A stretch of 64,000 nucleotides of DNA, from assembly GCA_009773375.1 (NCBI GenBank), contig WRPH01000019.1, positions 26,877 through 90,876 on the forward strand, read 5' to 3'. Below, piece after piece: positions 9,477 to 19,257 of this stretch. The notes beneath the pieces are model-generated. The model did not search any database and was not told where the DNA came from. It was given only the letters and a program-made list of their open reading frames with translations. Made by a program: the position numbers and the translations under genes. Source of the stretch: Paracoccaceae bacterium (GTDB lineage Bacteria; Pseudomonadota; Alphaproteobacteria; Rhodobacterales; Rhodobacteraceae). How positions within the stretch are numbered: position 1 is the first letter of the stretch; each line of letters starts with the position of its first letter.

Positions 9477-9595
9477 ACCGATCCAGCCTGACGTTGCGTT
9501 GCCGGGTGCGGTTTTCCTTGGCAAACCCGGCATTCTTGCCCATCTTCGCCTGAACAAGGCCCGACGCAACAGGGCCATCAAACGGGAGGAATACC

Positions 9596-11436
9596 ATGGG
9601 AACCTTCGCCTCGCGCGCAGACCTGAAGGCCATCGAGGCGCAATCACCGTGGGAAACCCGCGACATCCCGCCCTCCATCTACGCCTTCCTCAGCCGCACC
9701 CGCGCCGCCCACGGCACCCGCCCCGCAATCAGCTACCAACTGCTGTCAGACCCGACCGCGCCCGCGCAAACCCTGACGTGGAATGATCTGCACGCCCGCG
9801 TGACGCAAGCCGCCAACCTGTTCCGCAGCCTTGGCATCGGCCCCACCGATGTCGTCGCCTACGTCCTGCCCAACGCGCTGGAAACCGCCGTCACCCTGCT
9901 GGCCGGAGCCACCGCCGGCATCGTCAACCCGATCAACCCGCTGCTCGAAGCCGAACAGATCTCCGCCATCCTGCGCGAGACCGGCGCGAAAGTTGTCGTC
10001 ACCCTGAAAGCCTTCCCGAAAACCGATCTGGCGCAAAAGGTGGCCGAGGCGGTGCGCCACGCCCCGGCGGTGAAAACCGTGCTCGAAGTCGATCTGAACC
10101 GCTACCTGACCCCGCCGAAAAGCTGGATCGTGCCGTTCATCCGCCCGAAAAACCACCTGCACCACGCCGCCAACATCAAGAACTTCAACGCCGAATGCTC
10201 GCCGCCTATTTCCACACCGGGGGCACCACCGGCATGCCCAAAGTGGCGCAGCACCGCGTGCAGGGCATGATCTACAACGGCTGGCTGGGCCACAGTCTGC
10301 TGTTCCGCGAAACCGATACCGTGATGTGCCCGCTGCCCTTGTTCCATGTCTTCGCCGTCTACCCGATCTTGATGTCGATGATCGCCTCTGGCGGACATGT
10401 GGTGTTCCCCACCCCGGCGGGCTATCGCGGCGACGGCGTGTTCGACAATTTCTGGAAACTCTGCGAGCGCTGGAACGTCAGCTACCTCGTCACCGTGCCG
10501 ACCGCGCTTTCGGCGCTGCTGCAACGCCCGGTCAACGCCAATATCGCTACCCTGCGCGGCGCGTTTTCGGGATCAGCCCCGCTGCCGATCGAACTGTTCA
10601 ACCGCTTTGAAAAGATCACCGGCGTGCAGATCGTCGAAGGTTACGGCCTGACCGAATGCACCTGCCTCGTCTCGATCAACCCGCCGGAAGGCGCAAAGAA
10701 AATCGGCTCGGTCGGTCTGCCCTTCCCGTATTGTGATGTCCGCATCGTCGCCACCAACCCCGATGGCAGCCCGCGCGAATGCGCCCTCGACGAGGTCGGC
10801 GAAATCTGCGTCTCCAACCCCGGCGTCTACCCCGGCCACACCTATACCGAGGCCGACAAGAACAAGAATCTCTATTACGATGCCACCTACCTGCGCACCG
10901 GCGATCTCGGCCGCCTCGACGCTGACGGCTATCTGTTCATCACCGGCCGCGCCAAGGATCTGATCATTCGCGGCGGTCACAACATCGACCCCGCCATCAT
11001 CGAAGAGGCGCTGATGGGCTGCGATGGCGTCGGCTTTGTCGGTGCCATCGGCCAGCCCGACGCCCATGCCGGCGAGCTGCCCTGCGCCTATGTCGAACTG
11101 ACCAAGGGCGCCACGCTCACCGAAGCTGCGCTGATGGACTACGCCCGCAAGCACATCCACGAACGCGCCGCCCAGCCGAAACATATCGAGATTCTGCCCG
11201 AACTGCCAAAAACCGCCGTCGGCAAGGTGTTCAAGCCCGATCTGCGCCGCCGCGCCATCACCCGCATCTATGACGCAGCCCTGCACGATGCGGGCCTGCC
11301 CGCCCATGTCGGCGCGGTGGTCGAAGACAAGAAACGCGGCCTCGTCGCCAAACTGACCCGCACCGGCACCGTCAGCGATGAAGCCATCCGCGCCGTGCTG
11401 GGTCAGTTCACCCAAGGCTGGGATTGGGCAGAATAG
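9596..11436 (+). pseudogene. Acyl-CoA synthetase (AMP-forming), interrupted by an out-of-frame junction
   Basis: The N-terminal part is read from the ATG at 9596 (strong GGGAGGA site) to about 10194. The rest is in another frame from about 10195. The second part has the AMP-binding P-loop YFHTGGTTGMPK, GYGLTE, and the A8 region TGDLGRLD and GRAKDLIIRGG, with a C-terminal lysine in KTAVGKVFK. Together they cover one long-chain acyl-CoA synthetase (FadD-like, ATP + fatty acid + CoA to acyl-CoA). At the junction the first frame ends in NFNAE and the second opens directly with LAAYFHTGG. In relatives I recall a further linker of a dozen or more residues here, so the lesion looks like a small deletion. 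No ribosome site precedes an ATG at 10195. Confidence 0.8.
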
Positions 11437-11545
11437 CCGAAAACAACCCAAAACCCCCGGCCCGCGCCAAAATGACAAGGTTTTTCATTTGCGATTTTGC
11501 CCGACCTGTCTGATCCTGCTCACAGAAACGTGAGGGAGGTCAGCC

Positions 11546-12049
11546 GTGAAGATTTGGCAAGCAGGCATGGGTGCGGTGTTGCTTGGGCTTTTTGCAGCCC
11601 CGGTTCTGGCAGAGGCCGAGCAAGAGGTGCTGTTTCAGCACAAGCACTGGATGGTGGCGGTGAACGCCTTCGACGATGGCTCGATTGCCTGTCAGGCGGC
11701 GGTGGATGAAGGCGCGGAAAGCTTCACCATCTGGGTGTTTCAGGATCAGACCGTGCAACTGCAATTCTACTCCACCGACTGGAGCTTTACCGACGGCGAA
11801 ACCGCCGATCTGGAAGTCGAAGTCGATCGTCGCGGCAGCTGGAGCCTGACCGGTGCCAACCTCACCGGCAATTCTGCACTGTTCACCCTGCCCGACAGTG
11901 ATCAGGGTGTACGATTCCTCGTCGAGGTGGCGCAAGGCAACACCGCCCACCTGCGCGACGCCAACGGCGATGGCGTGCGGGATTACTCGCTCGCGGGCTC
12001 GAAAGCCTCAATGGATGCGCTGATCGGCTGCGCTGACGGCATCAAGTAG
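11546..12049 (+). CDS. Small secreted protein of unknown function
   Basis: 167 residues from a GTG at 11546 with GGGAGGT at ideal spacing. A Sec signal peptide (KIW..., hydrophobic core, cleavage after VLA near residue 22) is followed by an acidic beta-rich domain that has two cysteines (in SIACQ and IGCAD), possibly disulfide-bonded in the periplasm. A DANGDGVRD stretch resembles a calcium-binding loop. I do not recognise the family; similar short periplasmic proteins occur in Rhodobacteraceae. It stands alone, convergent with dtd. Confidence 0.75.
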   Translation: MKIWQAGMGAVLLGLFAAPVLAEAEQEVLFQHKHWMVAVNAFDDGSIACQAAVDEGAESFTIWVFQDQTVQLQFYSTDWSFTDGETADLEVEVDRRGSWSLTGANLTGNSALFTLPDSDQGVRFLVEVAQGNTAHLRDANGDGVRDYSLAGSKASMDALIGCADGIK

Positions 12050-12119
12050 GCCGGCCCCGCGCATCTCTGCCGGTCACGCTGTCACCCGCAGAGATGCAAA
12101 CAATTTGATTAAAATTCGC

Positions 12120-12142
12120 CTTCATCTTGGCAAAAATACTCC
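12120..12142 (-). repeat. Dispersed motif GGAGTATTT-N2-GCCAAGATGAA, copy 1
   Basis: On the minus strand this reads GGAGTATTTTTGCCAAGATG followed by AAG. The same core recurs at 23439-23461 and as an inverted pair at 56689-56740. It sits in the convergent gap between the secreted protein and dtd. Confidence 0.75.
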
Positions 12143-12171
12143 ACAGGGGCAGGATTTGCGCAGCAAATTCG

Positions 12172-12192
12172 GCGGGGGTGTGAAACCCCCGC
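12172..12192. terminator. GC-rich hairpin in convergent gap
   Basis: GCGGGGGT (12172-12179) pairs perfectly with ACCCCCGC (12185-12192) around a five-base loop. There is no T-tract on the plus side, so intrinsic termination is only plausible. It lies between two convergent genes. Confidence 0.45.
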
Positions 12193-12299
12193 GCTGTCGC
12201 CGTGCCTAGCCCGCCAGAAACCGTTAAGATTTCCTGAACGCCACAAGGCAACCTATTGAAATTGCAAAGGCAGCCCTCCTGTCCACACGCGGACAGCCC

Positions 12300-12743
12300 T
12301 TACAGACTCGCTGTATCCATCCAGATCGTCACCGGCCCGTCATTGTGCAGCGCCACATCCATATCCGCGCCAAAGCTGCCGTTTGCCACCGCAATCCCCT
12401 CCGCCGCGATCCGGCCCGAGAAATACTCATACAGCCGCTTGCCCTCCTCCGGGGCCGCCGCATAGGAAAACCCGGGCCGGTTGCCGCGCAAATCCGCCGC
12501 CAGCGTGAACTGGCTGACAATCAGCGCAGCCCCGCCGCTGTCCTTCACCGACAGGTTCATCTTGCCGGCGTCATCCTTGAAAATCCGCAGCTTGGCGATC
12601 TTCGCCGCCAGCTTGCCCGCATCGGCCTCGGTATCGCCCTGCATGGCGCAGATCAGGATCAGCAGCCCCGCGCCGATCTCTCCGATCACCGCGCCATCGA
12701 CTGAAACCGAAGCCCGGCTGACCCGCTGAAGAACCGCTCTCAC
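12300..12743 (-). CDS. dtd: D-aminoacyl-tRNA deacylase
   Basis: 147 residues, the usual DTD length. It has the MRAVLQRV start, the catalytic-site motif SQFTL and the substrate-gating C-terminal motif NDGPVTI, which together form the cross-dimer active site. The enzyme hydrolyses D-amino acids (and glycine) mischarged on tRNA. It starts at a GTG that overlaps the stop of the upstream sugar kinase as GTGA. Confidence 0.96.
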   Translation of the reverse strand: MRAVLQRVSRASVSVDGAVIGEIGAGLLILICAMQGDTEADAGKLAAKIAKLRIFKDDAGKMNLSVKDSGGAALIVSQFTLAADLRGNRPGFSYAAAPEEGKRLYEYFSGRIAAEGIAVANGSFGADMDVALHNDGPVTIWMDTASL

Positions 12744-13663
12744 AATTCATCCGCCCAGGGCGGGTTCGCCCCCGCCCGCGACACCGTCACCGCCGCCGCC
12801 CGCGTCCCCAAGGTCAGCGCCGCGTCCAGCTCCGCATCCGAAACCGCCGCCAGCCGCGCCTTGGTCAGCGCCCCGGTCGCCTGCAGCGCCGCCAGCACGC
12901 CCGCGTTGAACGTATCGCCCGCGCCGACGGTATCGACCACCGTCACCTTCTGCGCCGCCACAAACCGATCTTGCGTCGTCGTCACCGCCCGCGCGCCCGC
13001 AGCGCCCTCGGTGATGAACACGATCTTCGGCCCCTTCGCCAGAATCCCGCGCGCCAGTGCCACCAGATCACCCGCCCCCTCCAGCCAGTGCAGGTCTTCA
13101 TCCGACAGCTTCACAATATCCGCCCGCACGATCATCCGTTCAATCCGGGCGCGATATTCCGTTTCCTTCCCGGCAATGAAACCGGGCCGGATATTCGGGT
13201 CGATCATCGTCACCCGCGCGTTCGCCTCACGCGCCTGCAACGCCTCATAGGTGCTGGCCGCCGGATCGTTTACCAACGAAATCCCACCCACAAACAGCGC
13301 CTGCACCTCTGGCCCCAAAACGGGCAGATCAGCCACCGCCAGCATCCGCCCCGCGGTGCCTTCATCATAAAACGCATAGGTCGCCTGCCCATTGACCAGC
13401 TTGACGAAAGCCACCGTCGTTGGCCGCGCCGAACGGGCGCAATGCGAGATATCCACCTTCGAGGCGGTCAGCGTATCGGCCAGAATCTCGCCCAGCATGT
13501 CGGTCGAAATGCCTGAAAAGAACCCGGCAGGCGCGCCCAGCCGCCCCAGTGCAATCGCGGTATTGAACACCGCCCCGCCCGCGTAAGGCGCAAACGCCGC
13601 CTCGCCCAGCGTCGAGGTGCGCGGCAGCATGTCAATCAGGGCTTCGCCACAGCTGAGAATCAT
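12740..13663 (-). CDS. PfkB-family carbohydrate kinase, fructokinase-like
   Basis: 307 residues from the ATG at 13661-13663, preceded by GTGGAGGAC. The N-terminal signature [15 protein letters not shown] and the C-terminal [12 protein letters not shown] (catalytic Asp and anion hole) define the ribokinase/PfkB family. The [13 protein letters not shown] opening resembles fructokinases. It would phosphorylate a hexose, most likely fructose. A candidate LacI-type operator is located about 45 bases upstream. It is translationally coupled to dtd downstream. Confidence 0.9.
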   Translation of the reverse strand: MILSCGEALIDMLPRTSTLGEAAFAPYAGGAVFNTAIALGRLGAPAGFFSGISTDMLGEILADTLTASKVDISHCARSARPTTVAFVKLVNGQATYAFYDEGTAGRMLAVADLPVLGPEVQALFVGGISLVNDPAASTYEALQAREANARVTMIDPNIRPGFIAGKETEYRARIERMIVRADIVKLSDEDLHWLEGAGDLVALARGILAKGPKIVFITEGAAGARAVTTTQDRFVAAQKVTVVDTVGAGDTFNAGVLAALQATGALTKARLAAVSDAELDAALTLGTRAAAVTVSRAGANPPWADEL

Positions 13664-13707
13664 TTTGTCCTCCACGGAATTTTGCGCAAGCTTAACCGAT
13701 GAGCCCA

Positions 13708-13721
13708 TGTTAGCGCAAACA
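13708..13721. promoter_or_regulatory. Candidate LacI-family operator upstream of the sugar kinase
   Basis: TGTTAGCGCAAACA is a near-perfect palindrome (six of seven positions per arm) with a central CG step, as is usual for LacI/GalR operators. It lies 45 bases before the sugar-kinase start. A second palindrome, TTGCGCAA, follows at 13682-13689. No regulator gene is in the window. Confidence 0.4.
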
Positions 13722-13768
13722 ACTCTGCAAGTAGTGCGCATGCAAACCCAACGGGCCGCCGCAGCAAG

Positions 13769-14743
13769 CTACTTGCTGAAATAGGGTGCCAGATTCGCCC
13801 GCACCCGCGCCAGCGGGGTTTCGCCTGACAGGTCGGGCACGAATGTCTGCCCGGTGATCGCCTCGAACGCCTCGATATAGACCTTCGAGGTGGCTTCGAT
13901 CATATCCGCCGGAATCTCCGGGATCGGGTCTTTGTAGGGGTCGCAGCGCGCCGCCACCCAAGACCGGATCACGTCCTTGTCAAAGCTCGGCGGCCGGGTG
14001 CCCGCCTCAAACGCTGCCGCATAGCCCGAGGCGATCCAGTAGCGGCTGGAATCGGGGGTGTGAATCTCATCGCCGATCAGGATATGGCCCGCCTCATCGG
14101 TGCCGAATTCATACTTGGTATCGACCAGAATCAGCCCGCGCTCTGCCGCCATCTTCTGGCCGCGCGCAAACAGCGCGAGCGCCTTGGCCGAAACCTCATC
14201 CCACTGGCTTTGCGTCAAAAGCCCTTGCGCGACAATCTCTTGCGCGGTCAGCGGCTCGTCATGGCCGCCATCAAACGCCTTCGAGGTCGGCGTGATGATC
14301 GGCGCAGGCAGCACCTGATTGTCGCGCAAGCCATCGGGCAGGGTATGCCCATACATCTGCCGCACCCCGGCCTTGTATTGCGTCAGCACCGAGGTTGAAG
14401 TCGTCCCGGCCAGATAGCCGCGCACCACCACTTCGACCGGCAGAATGGTCAGATGCTTGCCGATCACCACATTCGGGTCAGGGTAGGCCAGCACATGGTT
14501 GGGGCACAGATCGGCAGTATGGTCGAACCAGAACCGCGCCATCTGGGTCAGCACTTGCCCCTTGAACGGGATCGCCGCCAAAATCCGGTCGAACGCCGAA
14601 ATCCGGTCAGACGAAATCAGGATCCGCCGCGCCGGTTCGGTCGCGGTGGCGGGCAGATCGTAACAATCGCGCACCTTGCCGAAATAGGGGTTCGGCAGTT
14701 CCGCAATGCGGGCGTGGTCAAGGATACGGGAAAGATCGGTCAC
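13769..14743 (-). CDS. purC: Phosphoribosylaminoimidazole-succinocarboxamide synthase (SAICAR synthetase)
   Basis: About 324 residues; this is the longer eukaryote-like form rather than the 240-residue E. coli form. Motifs include GKVRDCYDL near the start, [39 protein letters not shown] and [12 protein letters not shown]. The enzyme joins aspartate to CAIR in purine biosynthesis. I chose the GTG at 14743 because GGGGG lies eight bases upstream; a TTG at 14758 is an alternative. There is no other pur gene nearby. Confidence 0.93.
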   Translation of the reverse strand: MTDLSRILDHARIAELPNPYFGKVRDCYDLPATATEPARRILISSDRISAFDRILAAIPFKGQVLTQMARFWFDHTADLCPNHVLAYPDPNVVIGKHLTILPVEVVVRGYLAGTTSTSVLTQYKAGVRQMYGHTLPDGLRDNQVLPAPIITPTSKAFDGGHDEPLTAQEIVAQGLLTQSQWDEVSAKALALFARGQKMAAERGLILVDTKYEFGTDEAGHILIGDEIHTPDSSRYWIASGYAAAFEAGTRPPSFDKDVIRSWVAARCDPYKDPIPEIPADMIEATSKVYIEAFEAITGQTFVPDLSGETPLARVRANLAPYFSK

Positions 14744-14808
14744 GGCATTGGCCCCCAAAGACTGCTTGGCCTATCGCGCGCAGGCCAAGCGTTGTCAACA
14801 TCCGCGCG

Positions 14809-15948
14809 TCAGTTCATCCAGTCCGGTCGTGGCAGGCCAAAGATCGACGGATCGTAAAGGTAAGTCGCCCCTGCCGCCAGAATAGTCGCCGCAACCACGG
14901 CAAAGCCGATTTTCCACCAGCTGTAGGGCCGTTCCCCCTGCACCTCGCCGGTCTGGCCGTTGACCAGAAACTGATAGCTTTTGCCGCCGTATTTATAGGC
15001 CGCCGTCCACACCGGCAGCAGGATATGCTTGAAGGTTTCCGCCGAATAGTCGGTCGAAACACTGTCCACCCGCTGCACATCGCCGCCAATATCGCGCCGC
15101 ACGTCCTGATCAATCACCCCGGCCATGATGTCATGCGATCTGTCGCGGCCATCCGACAGGCTGACCGTGTAGCCCTCCGCCTGAAACCCGGCGAGGTAAT
15201 CGGGCGCATAAGGCTCCAGCTTGCCCAGATCCCACGGCGTCAGATTATTGCCCAGCCGCGCCGGCAGGCTGGTGGAAGCCATCACCAGCACATCATCAAA
15301 ATCCCGCGCCACATGGCCAGACACCGAAGTCCAGCGGGTTTTCTGCACCTGCTGCTGGCGGCGTTCGGACTTGCCGTTGACCATTACCGTGACGGTTTCG
15401 GTCACATAGTAATGGTCGCCGCGCTGGCCGCGATAGTTGCTTTCGGTATCGGCATCGAAGGTCCAGAACGGCACATAGATGCCCGCCATCGCCCGGCCCT
15501 TGCGGGTATACTCCAGCAACCCGTTCGGCGCGAACCACAAGCTGCCCAGCCACCCGGTCAGCGCCACCCGCGCCTGCGCCTCGGTCAATTCAAACGGCAC
15601 CAGCGCCTGCGGCTTGATCCGCCGGTGGCTGCCGGTATCAACCACCACCGGCGTCGCGCAAAACGGGCATTCGGTGGCGTGGCTGGCCCCCTGAAATTCC
15701 ACCACCGCCGCGCAATTCGGGCAATGGGTGGAACGCACCTCTTCCGAAGCCGCCGCAGGCAGATCGTCGCGCAGACCCTTTGCCAGATCCAATTCACCCA
15801 AGGCCCGCGCCTTCACGCGCGGAGCCTTCGCCGCAATCGCCTGCACATGGCCGCAATGATCACACTTCAGCTCGGTCTGGCCCGGCGCAAAGCGCAAATC
15901 CGCGCCGCACTGCGCGCAAGGCCAGTGGTGTTCCTCTGCGACCTGCAT
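14809..15948 (-). CDS. Double zinc-ribbon protein with C-terminal membrane anchor (YdjG-like)
   Basis: 379 residues. Four CxxC pairs at 11/14, 29/32, 76/79 and 94/97 form two rubredoxin/TFIIB-type zinc ribbons. A long mixed domain follows (LVPFELTEAQA, GIYVPFWTFDA), and one transmembrane helix is predicted near residues 350-368 (WWKIGFAVVAATILAAGA). Such proteins are sometimes mislabelled as primosomal helicase because of the ribbons; no helicase motif is present. In Bacillus subtilis, YdjG has this kind of zinc ribbon and, with YdjH, brings the SPFH protein YdjI to the membrane. Here the SPFH gene is immediately upstream, 6 bases apart. It is the last gene of the six-gene operon. Confidence 0.85.
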   Translation of the reverse strand: MQVAEEHHWPCAQCGADLRFAPGQTELKCDHCGHVQAIAAKAPRVKARALGELDLAKGLRDDLPAAASEEVRSTHCPNCAAVVEFQGASHATECPFCATPVVVDTGSHRRIKPQALVPFELTEAQARVALTGWLGSLWFAPNGLLEYTRKGRAMAGIYVPFWTFDADTESNYRGQRGDHYYVTETVTVMVNGKSERRQQQVQKTRWTSVSGHVARDFDDVLVMASTSLPARLGNNLTPWDLGKLEPYAPDYLAGFQAEGYTVSLSDGRDRSHDIMAGVIDQDVRRDIGGDVQRVDSVSTDYSAETFKHILLPVWTAAYKYGGKSYQFLVNGQTGEVQGERPYSWWKIGFAVVAATILAAGATYLYDPSIFGLPRPDWMN

Positions 15949-15954
15949 GCTGGA

Positions 15955-17037
15955 TCAGACCCCCGGCGGCGGCGGTGGCGGCACCATCGCAAACAGCTTC
16001 GCCAGCTCGGTATCGCCCGCAGGCTTCCAGCCGTCCTGACCCGCCACCCAGACCTGCGACACCCGCGTCAGCGCACCCGAAGCCGCCATCCCGGCCAGAT
16101 CGCCTTCGGAAAACGGCCCCTTGGTCGTGCCATTTTCCGCCACATGCCAGGCCTTGCCCGCAGGCGGCGGTGCCGCAACCGCAGGCGCAGCCCCCCAAGG
16201 CCCCGCACCCTGCGCCATGTTCATCCCCATGCCCGCCGCCATGCCCGCGCCGACCATCGCGCCCACGCCAGAGTTCGGCTGCGCCATGCCTTCCGCCGCA
16301 TTGAACTGCATGTATTTGTGCAGATCACCCGCCACCCCCATCGAGGTGCGCTTGTCCAGCACCTTTTCCACCTCTTCCGGCAGGCTGATGTTCTCAATGT
16401 AGAATTCCGGGATAGACAGCCCGTATTCCGTGACCTTCGGCGCAATCGCCGCCGCGATCAGCTTACCCAGATCGGCGGTATTCGCCGCCATGTCCAGCAC
16501 CGGAATCCCCGATTTCGCCAGCACCTGACTGGCCTCCTGCACGATCACATTACGGATTTGCAGGCTGATCTCGTCCGAGGTGAATTCGCCATCGGTGCCA
16601 ACGATTTCACGCAGGAACACCGCCGGGTCAGCAACCCGCATCGTATAGGTGCCAAACGCCCGCAGCCGCACCGGGCCAAATTCCGGGTCGCGGCACATGA
16701 TCGGGTTCTTGGTGCCCCATTTCTGATCGTTGAACCGGGTGGTGTTGATGAAATAGATCTCGGACTTGAACGGGGAATCGAAGCCGTGATCCCAGTGCTG
16801 CAACGTCGTCATGATCGGCATGTTGTTGGTTTCCAACATATACATGCCGGGGCCAAACACGTCGGCCAACTGGCCCTCATGCACGAACACCGCCGCTTGC
16901 CCCTCGCGCACGGTCAGCTTGGCGCCGTATTTGATCGCGTTGCCGTGGCGCTCAAACCGCCAGACCATGGTGTCGCGCGTGTCATCCAGCCAGGTGATGA
17001 CATCAACAAATTCGCCGCCGAGAAATCCGAAAACCAT
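15955..17037 (-). CDS. SPFH-domain (virion core protein-like, YdjI-type) protein with C-terminal GYF_2 domain
   Basis: 360 residues. The SPFH/band-7 domain spans about 35-230 (VREGQAAVFVHEG, GPGMYML, KSEIYFINTTRF). A Gly/Met/Ala-rich linker (245-290) leads to a GYF_2-like domain at 296-350 (GKAWHVAENGTTKGPF, QVWVAGQDGWKPAG) and a polyproline tail. There is no N-terminal transmembrane helix, so it needs a partner for membrane recruitment, plausibly the adjacent zinc-ribbon membrane protein. SPFH proteins oligomerise into membrane-associated scaffolds. The SPFH plus GYF_2 build is typical of the YdjI branch in bacteria. Confidence 0.88.
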   Translation of the reverse strand: MVFGFLGGEFVDVITWLDDTRDTMVWRFERHGNAIKYGAKLTVREGQAAVFVHEGQLADVFGPGMYMLETNNMPIMTTLQHWDHGFDSPFKSEIYFINTTRFNDQKWGTKNPIMCRDPEFGPVRLRAFGTYTMRVADPAVFLREIVGTDGEFTSDEISLQIRNVIVQEASQVLAKSGIPVLDMAANTADLGKLIAAAIAPKVTEYGLSIPEFYIENISLPEEVEKVLDKRTSMGVAGDLHKYMQFNAAEGMAQPNSGVGAMVGAGMAAGMGMNMAQGAGPWGAAPAVAAPPPAGKAWHVAENGTTKGPFSEGDLAGMAASGALTRVSQVWVAGQDGWKPAGDTELAKLFAMVPPPPPPGV

Positions 17038-17069
17038 GTCTTACTCCCTCATACCCCAAGCCGCCGGGG

Positions 17070-18029
17070 TCAGCTTTCGCTGCCCAACAGGCGGCTGGCA
17101 AGTGTTTCCACGATCGGCCGCGCCTCGGCTTCGGTCATGCCGGGGCGCAGTTCCGGGCTATACAACATCTTCAGCATCAATTCGTCCTGACGCGTCAGCA
17201 GCGCGAATTCCTCATCATCATTGAAGATCGAGGGCCGCGCCTGCGGGCTGTCATTCGGCAGGCCAAGCCCCTGCGCGATTTCTTCATGGATGCACGACAG
17301 CCGCAGCAGGTCGGGATGTTCGGCGCGGATCACCGCAAACGCGCCATTATACACCCCGGAATTGCCCTGCGATTGCGCATAAACGATGCAGTAGGTCGAC
17401 CGCGCCAGATTGGTGATTCCGGCCACATCGGCATTGGTCAACTCGGGCAGGGCGGCGCGCAGTTGTGGCCCCAGTGCCTGCCGTTCATCCTCATTTACGA
17501 TATACAGCTGGAAATTCGGGTTGCTGTCATCCAGCCGGATCGGATGCCCGGTCGCTGCCGCCAGCCTTTGCAGATAAGATGCCACCCGCGCCGTATCGGT
17601 GCCGCGTTTCTCCGCCGGAACGGACGCGCCAAAATGCAGGCCAACCCGCACAGGGGCCTGCCAGCGCCGCAACTCAGACGCCGTCTGCCGCTGCACCGAC
17701 CCCGCAGTGCCGCGCGCATATTCGTCGTAAAGCGCGATGCGAATGAAATTCTGCGCCAGCAGCCGATCAGACAGCGGCGTATCCGCGCCGCCGCCATCGG
17801 TGCGCAACAGGCCCTGACTCAGCAAGGCTTGCTGCACCTGCGCATAATAGGCCCGCGCCGCCGCCGAGGCCGCTGATTCAACCGGCGCAGGCTTTGGCCA
17901 CTCCACCGGAGCCGACGGGCGCGGCACAGGCACCACGCCCGGCACCGGAGCCGAAGCGCAGCCCATCAACGCCACCAGAACCAAAAGCCCCAGCTTGCGC
18001 GCGCTTGTCTTGGGCTGCACCAGAGTCAT
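17070..18029 (-). CDS. DUF2927-type lipoprotein with HEExxQ motif
   Basis: 319 residues. An N-terminal signal with lipobox LMGC (Cys24) indicates a lipoprotein, followed by a proline-rich linker. The C-terminal half matches the DUF2927 family, whose feature is an HEExxQxLGLPND motif, here at 248-260 (IHEEIAQGLGLPND). This resembles a metallopeptidase-type zinc site in which the usual second His is Gln, so activity is uncertain. The stop of TelA is only 2 bases upstream of this start, so it is within the operon. It would act outside the cytoplasm, probably in the cell envelope. Confidence 0.85.
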   Translation of the reverse strand: MTLVQPKTSARKLGLLVLVALMGCASAPVPGVVPVPRPSAPVEWPKPAPVESAASAAARAYYAQVQQALLSQGLLRTDGGGADTPLSDRLLAQNFIRIALYDEYARGTAGSVQRQTASELRRWQAPVRVGLHFGASVPAEKRGTDTARVASYLQRLAAATGHPIRLDDSNPNFQLYIVNEDERQALGPQLRAALPELTNADVAGITNLARSTYCIVYAQSQGNSGVYNGAFAVIRAEHPDLLRLSCIHEEIAQGLGLPNDSPQARPSIFNDDEEFALLTRQDELMLKMLYSPELRPGMTEAEARPIVETLASRLLGSES

Positions 18030-18031
18030 GC

Positions 18032-19216
18032 TTACACTGCGCCCCCGACGTTTTCACCAAGCCCGGTCTTGCGGGCGCGGGCAGAAGCCAGAGTGTCGCG
18101 CAATTCATGCTCCATCTTGATCAGTTCTTCTTCCGCAGCCGCGCGGCGAATCTTGCCTTCATCGGCGATTGCGAGGCTTTCTTCAATGGTGGCAACCAGC
18201 GTGGCGTTGGCTTTCTGCACCGCCTCGATGTCAAACACGCCGCGCTCCATTTCGGTGCGCACGATCTTGTTGGCCTCTTTCAGATTGTCGGCATTGGCGG
18301 TCAGCAGATCGTTGGTCAGATCGTTGGCATCCTTGATCGCCTCGGCCGCTTCCTTGGAGCGTTGGATCGTCACCGCCTGCGCCAGTTGGGTCTCCCACAG
18401 CGGCACGGTGTTCATCAGCGTCGAGTTGATCTTGCCGACCAGCGACTTGTCGTTTTCCTGCACCAGCCGGATCGACGGCAGCGATTGCATCGTCACCTGA
18501 CGCGTCAGTTTCAGATCATAAACCCGGCGTTCCAGATCATCGCGCGCCGCGCGCATGTCGCGCAATTCCTGCGCCTTTTTCATCTGATCGGCTTCGGGGG
18601 CCGCCTTCACCTCGGCCTCTTTCGCCGGAATGGTGGCCCCATCGAGTTCCTTCAGCTTGGCCTCGCCCGCCGCGATGTAAAGCCCCAGTTCATCGTAAAA
18701 GGTCAGGGTCTTGGCATACAAGATATCAAGGCTCTTGATATCCTTCAGCAGCATGGTTTCATGCCCCAGCAGGTTCTGCGTCACCCGGTCGATCTGGGTC
18801 TGCACCTCTTCATAGCGCGCGATGAATTCCGCCAAGGGGGCTGCATGGCCGGTCAGCCATTCCCACCAGCTTTGCTTGCGGTTGACGTCCAGCTCTTCGC
18901 CGGAAAAGCCGCGAATGGTGCTGACGATTTCGCGCAAGCTGTCGCCCGCCGGGCCGACATCCTTGTTCTTCACCCCTTGCAGCATTTCCTGCGAAATCAC
19001 CTGCAATTCCGCCTGCGCGCCCGACCCGAACGAGATGATCGACTGCGTGTTCGACATATCCAGTTCCGCCATGCGCTTGCGGATATCCTCCGCCAACGGT
19101 GCCGGGGCAGCCTCCAGCGCCACAATCTCGCGCCCCGGTTCGGGCAGGATCACAGCGGTGACTTTTTCCACCTCCGACAGGGCAGAGGCGGCAGCGGCGC
19201 GGATATCTTCGGTCAT
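18032..19216 (-). CDS. TelA/KlaA-family toxic anion resistance protein
   Basis: 394 residues, mostly helical and charged, matching the TelA family (PF05816) over its full length. Recognisable parts include QLDMSNTQSI-type N-terminus, WWEWLTG, the coiled-coil region around 120-260 and IEESLAIADEGKIRR near the C-terminus. The family was named from plasmid tellurite-resistance loci, but its biochemical role is unknown. Chromosomal copies typically pair with XpaC, as here with XpaC 41 bases upstream. It is a soluble, probably membrane-associated stress protein rather than a proven tellurite detoxifier. Confidence 0.92.
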   Translation of the reverse strand: MTEDIRAAAASALSEVEKVTAVILPEPGREIVALEAAPAPLAEDIRKRMAELDMSNTQSIISFGSGAQAELQVISQEMLQGVKNKDVGPAGDSLREIVSTIRGFSGEELDVNRKQSWWEWLTGHAAPLAEFIARYEEVQTQIDRVTQNLLGHETMLLKDIKSLDILYAKTLTFYDELGLYIAAGEAKLKELDGATIPAKEAEVKAAPEADQMKKAQELRDMRAARDDLERRVYDLKLTRQVTMQSLPSIRLVQENDKSLVGKINSTLMNTVPLWETQLAQAVTIQRSKEAAEAIKDANDLTNDLLTANADNLKEANKIVRTEMERGVFDIEAVQKANATLVATIEESLAIADEGKIRRAAAEEELIKMEHELRDTLASARARKTGLGENVGGAV

Positions 19217-19257
19217 GGTGCTCTCACTCGTTCAAAGGCCCATCAAGGCGGGCAAGG

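Noticed and set aside
10195..11436. Independent acyl-CoA synthetase gene starting at ATG 10195
   Set aside because: No ribosome site precedes it and it lacks the N-terminal third of the enzyme, which is encoded directly upstream in another frame.
14809..15948. PriA-like replication restart helicase
   Set aside because: Only zinc ribbons resemble PriA; there is no Walker A or other helicase motif, and the protein has a C-terminal membrane helix.
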